From NCBI GenBank assembly GCA_037143335.1, contig JBAWZA010000003.1, positions 62,001 to 126,000 on the forward strand: a DNA stretch of 64,000 nt, given 5' to 3'. Of the stretch, positions 16,706-24,994 are shown one piece after another. This stretch comes from PALSA-1296 sp037143335. GTDB lineage: Bacteria; Bacteroidota; Ignavibacteria; Palsa-1295. The position numbers and the translations under genes are program-made. The notes below the pieces were generated by a model that worked only from the letters and a program-made list of their open reading frames with translations, was not told the DNA's origin and did no database searches. The first letter of the stretch is position 1. Each line of letters starts with the position of its first letter.

Positions 16706-18016
16706 ATGTCACTCATTTTAGAATTATTCGCTCGCGAAGTCCTTGACTCACGTGGCAACCCAACAGTCGAATGCGATTGTATCCTCGAAGATGGTTCATT
16801 CGGAAGAGCCATCGTGCCGAGTGGCGCTTCCACAGGTGAGCACGAGGCTGTCGAGCTGCGTGATGGTGACAAAAAACGTTACGGAGGCAAAGGTGTCAGA
16901 AAGGCAGTTCATAACGTAAATACTACTATCGCCGAGAATTTGCGAGGCACTCCCGCTGGCGAGCAGAGGATGATTGATGAGATGATGATCGCACTTGATG
17001 GCACAACGAATAAATCCAAGCTCGGTGCAAATGCTATTCTGTCAGTTTCGATGGCATGTGCCAAGGCGGCTGCCGATTCGCACGGTCAGGATTTATACCG
17101 TTATCTAGGTGGCACAAACTCCAACGTCATGCCGATGCCGATGATGAATATCATCAACGGCGGTGTACATGCTGATAATTCCTTAGACTTCCAAGAATTT
17201 ATGATTCTCCCCGCGAAGGCAAAGAATTTTGCTGAAGCATTACGAATGGGGACGGAGATTTTTCATTCGCTCAAAACTGTGCTCAAGAAGAACGGACTCA
17301 ATACAAACGTAGGTGACGAAGGCGGATTCGCTCCCAATCTCAGCTCAACTGATCAAGCGCTCGAATACATCCTAACTGCAATCACCTCCGCCGGTTACAA
17401 ACCCGGTGAAGATATTCTTCTTGGATTGGATTGCGCATCGAGTGAAATGTGGCGGAACGGGAAATACGAACTTTATAAATCCACGAAGAAGCTTCTGACT
17501 CGCGATCAAATGGTTGCTTTCCATGAAGATCTTGTTCGTCAATACCCAATTGCTTCCATTGAAGACGGTATGGCAGAGAATGATTGGCAGGGTTGGAAAA
17601 TGCTGACCGATGCTATTGGTAAGAAAGTACAACTTGTTGGTGATGATCTTTTCGTAACGAATGTGGATTTCTTACAGCGAGGAATCGATGAAGGTATCGC
17701 AAATTCTATCTTGATCAAAGTGAATCAAATTGGCACATTGACTGAGACATTCGATACGATTGAAATGGCGCACCGAGCCGGCTACTCAACGGTTATTAGT
17801 CACCGCTCTGGAGAGACCGAAGACACTACGATTGCAGACATTGCAGTTGCTACGAACGCAGGGCAAATCAAAACTGGCTCATTAAGTCGCACTGATAGAA
17901 TTGCAAAGTACAACCAGTTGCTCCGAATCGAAGAGGAGCTTGCAGGTGCATCCAAATATCCTGGAAAAGATGCGATGAGTGTCAAATATGTCGCTACTAA
18001 AAAAACAAAGAAATAA
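16706..18016 (+). CDS. eno: Enolase
   Basis: 436 residues from the ATG at 16706; the frame upstream of it has no family similarity. It interconverts 2-phosphoglycerate and phosphoenolpyruvate in glycolysis. Motifs: AREVLDSRGNPTVECD at the N-terminus, SGASTGEHEAVELRD near residue 40, GGVHADNSLDFQEFMI near 160, NVGDEGGFAPN near 200, SIEDGMAENDW near 285, GDDLFVTN near 312, and SHRSGETEDTTIADI near 370 with the signature serine loop. The next gene, a phosphohexomutase, starts 2 nt after the stop, so the two form a sugar-phosphate operon. Confidence 0.98.
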   Translation: MSLILELFAREVLDSRGNPTVECDCILEDGSFGRAIVPSGASTGEHEAVELRDGDKKRYGGKGVRKAVHNVNTTIAENLRGTPAGEQRMIDEMMIALDGTTNKSKLGANAILSVSMACAKAAADSHGQDLYRYLGGTNSNVMPMPMMNIINGGVHADNSLDFQEFMILPAKAKNFAEALRMGTEIFHSLKTVLKKNGLNTNVGDEGGFAPNLSSTDQALEYILTAITSAGYKPGEDILLGLDCASSEMWRNGKYELYKSTKKLLTRDQMVAFHEDLVRQYPIASIEDGMAENDWQGWKMLTDAIGKKVQLVGDDLFVTNVDFLQRGIDEGIANSILIKVNQIGTLTETFDTIEMAHRAGYSTVISHRSGETEDTTIADIAVATNAGQIKTGSLSRTDRIAKYNQLLRIEEELAGASKYPGKDAMSVKYVATKKTKK

Positions 18017-18018
18017 AC

Positions 18019-19425
18019 ATGCCGATAATATTTGGAACAGACGGTTGGCGCGATATTATCGCTGAAGATTATACATTTGAAAATGTTGCAAAGGTCTCCT
18101 ACGCAACCGCTACATACTTCAAGAAACAACCGCTCATAAAAAATGGGATATTCATCGGCTATGATGCACGGTTCGGGAGCCGTGAATTCGCCGAGCTTGC
18201 CGCTTCTATCATTGCTTCGGAAGGAATCAAGGTTTATCTCGCAACATCAATCGTTGCAACACCTGCAACTTCTTACACAATCGTAAAAAAGAAATTGGCA
18301 GGTGGCGTGATGATAACAGCGTCACATAACCCTGCAAAATATAACGGCTACAAAATTAAAGGCTGGTATGGTGGAGCCGCATTGCCTGATGCAATCACGC
18401 AAATCGAAAAAAATGTAGCAGCACTTGAATCTGGGAAGCTCAAGGTTTCAAAGGTGCGCGTTACTTATGAAGAATTAGTGAAACGCAAAAAGATTGTAGC
18501 CTTTGATTCGAAGGCACTTTATATCAAGCGGTTATCCGAACTTGTAAATATCCCACTCTTGCAAAAATCCAAAATTCGACTTGCCTATGACCCTATGTAT
18601 GGCTCTGGCATTGAGACGTTAGAGGAGCTTTTGCCTGACGCAGGTATATTGCATAACGTCTGGAATCCTGGATTCGGAGGCACTCCACCAGAACCGTTAC
18701 CACAAAATACAACGGAGTTCTCGAACTTCGTCGTTGAAGCAGGTTATGATCTTGGGATTGTCACCGATGGTGATGCCGATAGAATCGGTGCGATAGATGA
18801 GTTCGGTAATTTCTTTAGTTCTCAGATGATTCTCTGTTTACTTTTAAAATACCTGGTCGAAGTTCGCAAGAAAAAAGGAGCAGTCGTTGTGAGTCTTTCC
18901 GTCACTTCGATGATTGACGCAATGTGCGCCAAGTATAAACTTCCGTTGCACCGCACACCTGTCGGATTCAAGCATATCACGAAATTTATGCTTTCGGAAA
19001 ATGTCCTTATTGGTGGTGAAGAATCAGGCGGTATTGGAATTCCTTCTATCCATATTCCAGAACGCGACGGACTCTTCAATGGATTATTACTCGCAGAAAT
19101 TTGCGCATACTATAAAAAATCGCTTTCGAGATTAGTCAACGATTTGGAAAAAGAGTTCGGCGCGCACCAATACGAACGATTTGATTTTCATACCACCGAC
19201 GAACGTAAATACAAAGTGCTTGCAAAGGCAAAAAAAGGATTCACGATCATTGCTGGCTTACCAGTCACTGCAACAAACACCACAGATGGCTTTAAATACG
19301 GACTCAAAGGTGGCGCATGGCTGATGATTCGTACTTCTGGAACAGAACCACTACTTCGCTACTACGCCGAAGCAAAAGATTTGAGCACTGTTAAAAAACT
19401 TTTGGACTTCGCCAAAAAATTGTAA
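18019..19425 (+). CDS. Phosphoglucomutase/phosphomannomutase family protein
   Basis: 468 residues of the alpha-D-phosphohexomutase superfamily, which moves a phosphate between C1 and C6 of hexose phosphates through a phosphoserine. The four domain signatures are visible: substrate/active-site loop TASHNPAKYNGYKIK (Ser of ASHNP near residue 100), metal loop DGDADRIGA near 250, sugar-binding GGEESGGIG near 335, and phosphate-binding RTSGTEPLLRYYAE near 440. Substrate specificity (glucose, mannose or glucosamine) cannot be decided from sequence. The start is 2 nt after the eno stop. The last 35 nt overlap the 3' end of the opposing membrane-protein gene. Confidence 0.93.
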   Translation: MPIIFGTDGWRDIIAEDYTFENVAKVSYATATYFKKQPLIKNGIFIGYDARFGSREFAELAASIIASEGIKVYLATSIVATPATSYTIVKKKLAGGVMITASHNPAKYNGYKIKGWYGGAALPDAITQIEKNVAALESGKLKVSKVRVTYEELVKRKKIVAFDSKALYIKRLSELVNIPLLQKSKIRLAYDPMYGSGIETLEELLPDAGILHNVWNPGFGGTPPEPLPQNTTEFSNFVVEAGYDLGIVTDGDADRIGAIDEFGNFFSSQMILCLLLKYLVEVRKKKGAVVVSLSVTSMIDAMCAKYKLPLHRTPVGFKHITKFMLSENVLIGGEESGGIGIPSIHIPERDGLFNGLLLAEICAYYKKSLSRLVNDLEKEFGAHQYERFDFHTTDERKYKVLAKAKKGFTIIAGLPVTATNTTDGFKYGLKGGAWLMIRTSGTEPLLRYYAEAKDLSTVKKLLDFAKKL

Positions 19426-21091
19426 GTACCAGACAAATAACAAAGAGGCTAAGGCCAACTGTAGTAAGTATTTTTCCAATTGTTTCTGCTGAAGAACTTA
19501 CAACTTGCAGTGTGTATATATCTTGCTTGTTTGGCAATATTGTTTTCATTCGTCCGATAGAATCGGACATTAGGACAATCCCCTCCCCACGACTATTTAT
19601 TAATTTCCACGATTCAAAGTAAGCAAGGTGAAATGTTATCGCTGATCTCAACGCACCGTCACTCCCAAATTCGGTTTTGTCGTGAGCATGTGAGATAACC
19701 GAAATATGCGTATCACCAGAATCGCTAATGATAAAGGGATCAGAGGCATGAAGTTTTAGGAGCCTTAACTCCTCTTGGACGTTCGGTAGCGAATTTGCAG
19801 GAAGATATTCTGGTGCATCTATATGCTCTGTTGTCCGATGATACTTCCATCCATGGGGATATACACTTAGTAGAAACCCAAAACAAATTACAGAACCAAT
19901 CATTAAGGAAGAATAGCCAAGATATGTGGCGACTTTATTCTCGATTCCCTCAAAGCTGAGAGCTACTAGGAGTGCTGTTGAGCAAACTAAAAGAACATTC
20001 CACCGATATCCGAACTGCACATAATTGACAAACGGTAGGTGGTTCTGTAATATCCTATCCAGGAATGGTAGCTGAACGACGAGTGGCACAACAGTTAGTA
20101 AAAAGATTACACGATAAATTGCTTGTGATTTTATCCCAACTTTTAAGGTGCGGGCAACCGCAAGAAGAATCAATCCGAATGTATAAATCAGCACTAGACC
20201 AGTTTTTAAGTAGCGTTGTTCGCTCCCCATAACTCCTGTAATGGCATCCATAATATTTCCACTAAACTCCTGCGCATCCCACAGATGCGCCATTTTGATT
20301 GAAGCAGAATAATGGATTGCTGGAAGTAGGTATGTTGAAGCCATAAAGACTGCGATCATTCCGGCGAATAAAGTAGAGACGAATCCAATTTTGTAGGTCG
20401 TTCGACTTGTTCTCAAAAGAAAATAAAAAGGAGCGGTGTAGCCGATAATTATTGCAATGGGAACATTCGTTAGGAGCAAACCTACCCAGCCGATTACTGA
20501 AATAACTATTGCCTTAACAATCTTCCGTTTCTCCATACTCGTTTCTTTCATAGCAAGTTCAATACCGAGGAGAATCAAGGGGATGAATATGAAACTGAAT
20601 TGCTCACTCAAGACACTCCGTACATACAAATCCAAAATTCTATAAGGATGTAGTGCATAAATCGTTGCTCCGATGACCATTGCAGGTGAAGGCAGCTTGA
20701 AGCACCGAAGATACAGATAGAACGTAAAAAAGGACAGCAGTGTACCGATTAATTGGAGTGTGGAGTAAATTGTGTCAGCCGTCGGTATGATAAAGGATAA
20801 GATCCCAGCACACCAAAATGTCAGCGGTGGATAGAAATAAAATGCTGGTGAGCCGAAACCCCAGAAGCCTTGAGAAAGCATTCTGGGATAGTAATGTCCT
20901 TCGCGAAAGAGACGAGTAAATTGTTCAATCCAATTCAGATGAACCCAAGCATCATCACCGACGATTGGATAAAAAAAAGGAAGGATTAATTGCACACAAA
21001 ATGCAAAACAAATGGTGAGTAAAAAGTACCGTTCGATAAAAGCAGTCAATCTACCCAAAGTATTCTCCCACAATATGTGCAGCCTTTTCAC
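19391..21091 (-). CDS. Polytopic membrane protein, PTPS-related/GT-C-like
   Basis: 566 residues if translation begins at GTG 21091; a TTG at 21049, directly after the ltaE stop, is an alternative, and neither start has clear signals. About eleven hydrophobic helices. The first loop carries GDDAWVHLNWIEQFTRLFREGHYYPRML and GFGSPAFYFYPPLTFW, the pattern of the '6-pyruvoyl-tetrahydropterin synthase-related' membrane domain (a misleading name). Such proteins resemble GT-C glycosyltransferases and related YfhO-type proteins and are probably involved in lipid-linked sugar transfer; activity is not proven. The 5' end overlaps ltaE and the 3' end overlaps the phosphohexomutase gene. Confidence 0.8.
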   Translation of the reverse strand: MKRLHILWENTLGRLTAFIERYFLLTICFAFCVQLILPFFYPIVGDDAWVHLNWIEQFTRLFREGHYYPRMLSQGFWGFGSPAFYFYPPLTFWCAGILSFIIPTADTIYSTLQLIGTLLSFFTFYLYLRCFKLPSPAMVIGATIYALHPYRILDLYVRSVLSEQFSFIFIPLILLGIELAMKETSMEKRKIVKAIVISVIGWVGLLLTNVPIAIIIGYTAPFYFLLRTSRTTYKIGFVSTLFAGMIAVFMASTYLLPAIHYSASIKMAHLWDAQEFSGNIMDAITGVMGSEQRYLKTGLVLIYTFGLILLAVARTLKVGIKSQAIYRVIFLLTVVPLVVQLPFLDRILQNHLPFVNYVQFGYRWNVLLVCSTALLVALSFEGIENKVATYLGYSSLMIGSVICFGFLLSVYPHGWKYHRTTEHIDAPEYLPANSLPNVQEELRLLKLHASDPFIISDSGDTHISVISHAHDKTEFGSDGALRSAITFHLAYFESWKLINSRGEGIVLMSDSIGRMKTILPNKQDIYTLQVVSSSAETIGKILTTVGLSLFVICLVLTIFWRSPKVF

Positions 21092-22088
21092 ACTCCTCTC
21101 TGGTCACATCAAGATGCGTCACCGCTCGAAGTGCTCGTCTGTTTGCTTGCCCAACTTTTACTCCCAATGCATTAAGATCGCTAATATATCTTTGCAAGTC
21201 AGGTTGCGATTCAGTAGTCTCGATAACAATGATGTTCGATTCAACGGAGTCCAAATCAATTCGGACTCTGGTCGCCGTTGATGTTACAATCTCAGCAAAG
21301 CGATGAGCCTTCTGGTTGTCCTCACCGATTCGATCCCGATTATTTCTAAGCGCATAAAGTGCACCAGCGGCAATAATCCCAGCTTGTCGCATTCCCCCAC
21401 CCCATATTTTTCGCATGCGATGCGCCTTCGTAATCACTTCACGAGAACCACAAATCGCACTACCGACAGGTGCTCCGAGACCTTTGGAAAAACAAATCGA
21501 AACAGTATCAAAATATTGAGCATACTCTTTTGGGGATACCCCTCTAGCAGCACAAGCATTCCAAAGCCTTGCACCATCAAGATGCACACTCATTCCCTGA
21601 CTTTTCGCAAAATCTGATAGCGATCTGACTTGGTCGAGTGAGTATATTGTCCCCCCTGCTCGATTGTGAGTATTTTCAATTACGAGCAATCGACTCACAG
21701 GCATCCAATATGCTTTTTCTCGTACTGCTTCAGCAACATTTTCGACCCCTAATATTCCTCTCGCCTCGGCTTTGACAGGATGGAGTTGTATCCGAGATAA
21801 GAAACTTGCAGCGGTCGTCTCATAAGTAAAAATATGCGAGTCAGCTTCTAAGATAACTTCATCGCCCGCTTGAGTGAGTACATTCACCGCCAATTGATTC
21901 GTCATGCAACCGCTTGGACAATACAGTGCTGCTTCCTTCCCAAGTAATTCCGCAACTTCGTTTTGTAATTGGTTAACCGTTGGGTCTTCACCGTACACGT
22001 CGTCCCCAACGGGAGCATGTGCCATAAACTCCCGCATCGCCTCTGAGGGTTTCGTTAGAGTATCAGAACGTAGGTCAATAATGCTCAT
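21051..22088 (-). CDS. ltaE: Low-specificity L-threonine aldolase
   Basis: 345 residues from the ATG at 22088; the 34 codons upstream in frame have no family similarity and run into the regulator's promoter. It is a PLP enzyme of fold type I that cleaves L-threonine or L-allo-threonine to glycine and acetaldehyde. Motifs: DLRSDTLTKPSEAMR at the start, GDDVYGEDPTVN near 28, IENTHNRAGGTI near 125, HLDGARLWNA near 160, and the PLP lysine in FSKGLGAPVGS near 193. It is divergent from the Lrp-type gene, 88 nt apart, and overlaps the downstream membrane-protein frame. Confidence 0.94.
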   Translation of the reverse strand: MSIIDLRSDTLTKPSEAMREFMAHAPVGDDVYGEDPTVNQLQNEVAELLGKEAALYCPSGCMTNQLAVNVLTQAGDEVILEADSHIFTYETTAASFLSRIQLHPVKAEARGILGVENVAEAVREKAYWMPVSRLLVIENTHNRAGGTIYSLDQVRSLSDFAKSQGMSVHLDGARLWNACAARGVSPKEYAQYFDTVSICFSKGLGAPVGSAICGSREVITKAHRMRKIWGGGMRQAGIIAAGALYALRNNRDRIGEDNQKAHRFAEIVTSTATRVRIDLDSVESNIIVIETTESQPDLQRYISDLNALGVKVGQANRRALRAVTHLDVTREECEKAAHIVGEYFG

Positions 22089-22113
22089 CACCTTACTTAT
22101 TAAAGTTTTCGTT

Positions 22114-22147
22114 TTTGAAACCTTACTAAAGAAATGTATTATATTTG
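22114..22147 (+). promoter_or_regulatory. Bacteroidota-type promoter for the Lrp-type regulator and glnA
   Basis: TTTG at 22114-22117, a 22-nt spacer and TATATTTG at 22140-22147, an exact match to TAnnTTTG. Transcription would start near 22154, about 23 nt before the ATG at 22177. It lies in the ltaE/regulator divergent gap, so it is also a likely site for autoregulation. Confidence 0.55.
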
Positions 22148-22176
22148 TATTGCGAAATTTTGCAAGTACGGCCAAA

Positions 22177-22692
22177 ATGACAGCTCTCAAGAAAAACCAC
22201 CGGAATACCCCGTCGCTCGTCCATTTAGGATTAGACGCGATTGATCTGGCGATTCTCGAGAAATTGCAAGATTACGGGCGTACGAAAAGGAATGAACTTG
22301 CCGAATTAGTCGGACTGTCATTGCCCGCAATCAGCGAACGGCTCCGAAAACTCGAAGACGAACGCGGCATACTCGAAGGCATCCATGCGAAAGTTGATCC
22401 TAAACTTACCGGCTTAGATGTAGCGGCGTTTATTTTCGTTACAGTCGAATCAAGTACGCTTTATCCCCAATTTTTAGAATCTGCCAGAAAGCACCCTGAA
22501 ATCATGGAAGTGCACGCTGTCACAGGTGACGGATCGCACTTGCTCAAAATCAGGACGTGGAATACTTCCACCTTAGAACAACTTCTTTCGGAAATACAAT
22601 CGTGGAAAGGTGTAAAACAGACGAGAACAAATGTCGTGCTCTCCTCGCCGAAGGAAACTTCTGCGCTACCATTGGCAGAATTGGAACATTAA
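22177..22692 (+). CDS. Lrp/AsnC-family transcriptional regulator
   Basis: 171 residues from the ATG at 22177; the longer upstream frame is antisense to ltaE and is discarded. An N-terminal winged helix-turn-helix (LDAIDLAILEKLQDYGRTKRNELAELVGLSLPAISERLRKLEDERGI pattern, residues about 18-65) is followed by a RAM-type ligand-binding domain (IFVTVESS, MEVHAVTGDGSHLLKIRTWN). Family members sense amino acids and oligomerise on DNA. It lies 35 nt before glnA on the same strand, behind a good promoter, so it may control glutamine synthetase or itself; this is inferred from position. Confidence 0.92.
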   Translation: MTALKKNHRNTPSLVHLGLDAIDLAILEKLQDYGRTKRNELAELVGLSLPAISERLRKLEDERGILEGIHAKVDPKLTGLDVAAFIFVTVESSTLYPQFLESARKHPEIMEVHAVTGDGSHLLKIRTWNTSTLEQLLSEIQSWKGVKQTRTNVVLSSPKETSALPLAELEH

Positions 22693-22727
22693 TTTTTTAT
22701 TTTTTTAACCACATCTCTTAATCAGCT

Positions 22728-24065
22728 ATGACAAAACAACAAGTTCTGGCTCAAGCAAAGGAGCAGAAAGTAGAATTCATCAACGTACTCTTCACTGACA
22801 TCTTAGGTGTGATGAAGGGTATCACTATCCCCGTCTCGAAGTTAGGCGACGCCATCGACTCAAACGTATGGTTTGATGGCTCATCCATTGAAGGCTTCGC
22901 CCGAATTTCGGAGTCGGATATGTATCTCAAACTTGATCTCGATACCTTTAAGGTGATACCGTGGTCAAAAGGTACTCGCGCTGTAACTGCACTTATTCTC
23001 GCTGACGTGTTTATGCCGGATGGCTCTCCATTTGCTGGTGATCCTCGCGGAATTTTGAAGCGTCAGATCGCCCGCGCCGAAAAACTTGGCTATCAGTTCA
23101 ATACTGGTCCAGAACTTGAGTTTTTCTTATTCAAGAAGAGTGATGACGGCACATTGACCGCACTTCCCCACGACTCTGCAGGTTACTTCGATCAGGCAAC
23201 CGATCTTGGTACAGAAATTCGTAAAGAGATGACATTCGCTTTGAAGGAGCTTGGCATCGACGTTGAGGCATTGCACCACGAAGTTGCGATTGGCCAGCAT
23301 GAAATTGATTTCAAATATGACGGGGCACTTCGTTGTGCTGACATCGTGATGATCATGAAATATACACTGAAATCAATTGCGATGCAATATGATCTTCACT
23401 GTACCTTCATGCCAAAGCCGATCTCTGGAATTAACGGATCTGGTATGCACGTGCACCAATCGTTATTCTCGAAAGATGGCAAAAAGAATTTGATGCATGA
23501 TCCGAAAGGCGAGTATCAACTCTCAGATCTTGCAAAGTCATATATCGCTGGTCAGCTTTTACACATCAAGGCGATGAATGCGATATTGAACCCAACGATC
23601 AACTCGTACAAGAGATTAGTTGTTGGCTACGAAGCCCCGGTTTATGTAGCATGGGGGCAGCGCAATCGCTCAGCGCTGATTCGCATTCCGCGTATTACAG
23701 CTGGCAGAGAAAAAGCAGTTCGTGTTGAGCTTCGTTGCCCTGATCCGACGGCAAATCCTTATCTCTCGTTTGCTGTGATGCTTGCCGCCGGCCTTGATGG
23801 TGTTGAGAAGAAAATGAAACCACCAGCTCCGGTGGAAGAAAATATTTTCGAGTTCACCGATGAAACGGCTGCGGCGCGAGGAATTACTACGGTTGCTAAA
23901 TCACTCATGGATGCACTTGACGAATTGAAGAAGGATTCAGTTATCAAAGCGGCACTCGGTGAGTACACCGTTGAAAAGCTCATTGAAGCAAAAACCGCTG
24001 AGTGGGATTCGTACAGAATGGCTGTCTCTCAGTGGGAGCTTGACCGCTATCTCGAGGTGTACTAA
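22728..24065 (+). CDS. glnA: Glutamine synthetase, type I (alpha subtype)
   Basis: 445 residues, the short GSI-alpha length (about 25 fewer than the beta type). It makes glutamine from glutamate, ammonia and ATP as a dodecamer. Motifs: FTDILGVMKGI and WFDGSSIEGFARI near residues 22-60, EFFLF near 130, HEVAIGQHEIDF near 190 (metal site), KPISGINGSGMHVHQS near 245 (ATP site), and NRSALIRIP/VELRCPDPTANPYL near 325-345. The beta-type adenylylation loop (NLYDLP) is absent, so control by adenylylation is not expected; feedback or transcriptional control is more likely. It is probably co-transcribed with the Lrp-type gene. Confidence 0.97.
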   Translation: MTKQQVLAQAKEQKVEFINVLFTDILGVMKGITIPVSKLGDAIDSNVWFDGSSIEGFARISESDMYLKLDLDTFKVIPWSKGTRAVTALILADVFMPDGSPFAGDPRGILKRQIARAEKLGYQFNTGPELEFFLFKKSDDGTLTALPHDSAGYFDQATDLGTEIRKEMTFALKELGIDVEALHHEVAIGQHEIDFKYDGALRCADIVMIMKYTLKSIAMQYDLHCTFMPKPISGINGSGMHVHQSLFSKDGKKNLMHDPKGEYQLSDLAKSYIAGQLLHIKAMNAILNPTINSYKRLVVGYEAPVYVAWGQRNRSALIRIPRITAGREKAVRVELRCPDPTANPYLSFAVMLAAGLDGVEKKMKPPAPVEENIFEFTDETAAARGITTVAKSLMDALDELKKDSVIKAALGEYTVEKLIEAKTAEWDSYRMAVSQWELDRYLEVY

Positions 24066-24082
24066 GTCAGCGTAATTTCCTT

Positions 24083-24141
24083 AAATCCGTGGAATCCGTG
24101 TGCTATGAGATTTTGATATGGCACAGGGATGACGCGGATTT
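24083..24141. repeat. Imperfect 21-nt inverted repeat between glnA and the cupredoxin gene
   Basis: Left arm 24083-24103 (AAATCCGTGGAATCCGTGTGC) and right arm 24121-24141 (GCACAGGGATGACGCGGATTT) match as inverted copies at 17 of 21 positions, with a 17-nt loop. The repeated words AATCCGTG and CACGGAAT also recur just beyond the right arm. It lies 17 nt after the glnA stop and next to the convergent cupredoxin gene stop. It could serve as a bidirectional terminator or be a decayed dispersed repeat. Confidence 0.5.
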
Positions 24142-24150
24142 GACGGAATA

Positions 24151-24945
24151 TCACGGAATGATAAAATTGATTTCAGAAATTTTGCTGTCTTCAACAACAA
24201 CTTCTTTTTCCTGATTTATGTCCTTACCCCACCGGTAGGACTCTATATTTCCTGTTCCGTTTTTTAACTCCTCAACATTCCAATTGTCACGCCAAAGAAA
24301 TAATTTATATTTTCCGGGGGGCACGTTCTCTAAACTGAAACTTCCTGAGGTGTCTGTAATCGAGTAGTATGGGTTATCAGCGATCCAGATAAATCCCCTC
24401 ATCCATGGATGTACATCGCATGAAACAGTATGGACTCCACTACTCTTTAACTTGATCTCGCGCGGCGGCACCCCTTCAGGCTGAGCCTCATTCAAAACTG
24501 TTTCACCATTATGGTTGACATGGTAATTGTGAATTACTTTATCTGAATTGCTCACAAGAATCTCTGATCCAAGTGGGATAATCTGAACATGCGGTGAAAA
24601 ATCACAATGATTTTGATCGAAGGTATGGTCACGTTTTTCAAAATCTTTTCCAGCAGTAATTTTCTCAATACCAATAATGCAGTTTGCCACACCACCTGAT
24701 GCACCGGGCAGCGCAGGGTTCGTATGCGTACCACCACAGACATCCTGATCTTTTTGAATCTCGATTTTTTCGAGACCCACAAGTGCTCCGTTCAAAGTCA
24801 CCCTACCGTGTATTGATCCGCCATTTGTAACTTGAACTACCTTGTATCCCGCGCTCACTTCGCCAGAAGCATCATCTTGTTTTTTCGAACATGAAATAAG
24901 AACTGTGAGGCAGAGGAGAAAAAAAAATGGACTGTCTTTATTCAT
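24151..24945 (-). CDS. Cupredoxin-like lipoprotein with carboxypeptidase-regulatory-like fold
   Basis: 264 residues. The N-terminus is a lipoprotein signal with lipobox LISC (Cys about residue 19). Near residues 45-60 and again near 195-225 are short beta segments typical of carboxypeptidase-regulatory domains (GSIHGRVTLNG, DTSGSFSLENVPPGKYKLFLWRD). Between them is a plastocyanin-like segment with SDKVIHNYHVN and CDVHPWMRGFIWIADNPYY, which supplies His, Cys and His residues arranged like a type 1 copper site. Electron transfer in the periplasm is a reasonable inference, as the gene directly follows a Rieske/cytochrome b/octaheme operon. A hairpin lies between it and the octaheme gene, so its level may be set separately. 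Extra cysteines (DVCGGT, VANC, NHCDF) are unusual. Confidence 0.8.
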   Translation of the reverse strand: MNKDSPFFFLLCLTVLISCSKKQDDASGEVSAGYKVVQVTNGGSIHGRVTLNGALVGLEKIEIQKDQDVCGGTHTNPALPGASGGVANCIIGIEKITAGKDFEKRDHTFDQNHCDFSPHVQIIPLGSEILVSNSDKVIHNYHVNHNGETVLNEAQPEGVPPREIKLKSSGVHTVSCDVHPWMRGFIWIADNPYYSITDTSGSFSLENVPPGKYKLFLWRDNWNVEELKNGTGNIESYRWGKDINQEKEVVVEDSKISEINFIIP

Positions 24946-24946
24946 A

Positions 24947-24975
24947 AAAATAAAGCCCCTCTTGTGAGGGGCTTT
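24947..24975 (-). terminator. Intrinsic terminator/attenuator after the octaheme cytochrome gene
   Basis: On the minus strand AAAGCCCCTC (24975-24966), loop ACAA, and GAGGGGCTTT (24961-24952) form a perfect 10-bp stem followed by TATTTTTA up to the next ATG at 24945. It should stop most transcription between the octaheme and cupredoxin genes; read-through would make it an attenuator. Confidence 0.8.
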
Positions 24976-24994
24976 GTAATAACAATTAATACGC

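Noticed and set aside
21904..22176. N-terminal extension of the Lrp-type regulator
   Set aside because: The extension is antisense to ltaE and would include the promoter; the HTH protein is complete from the ATG at 22177.
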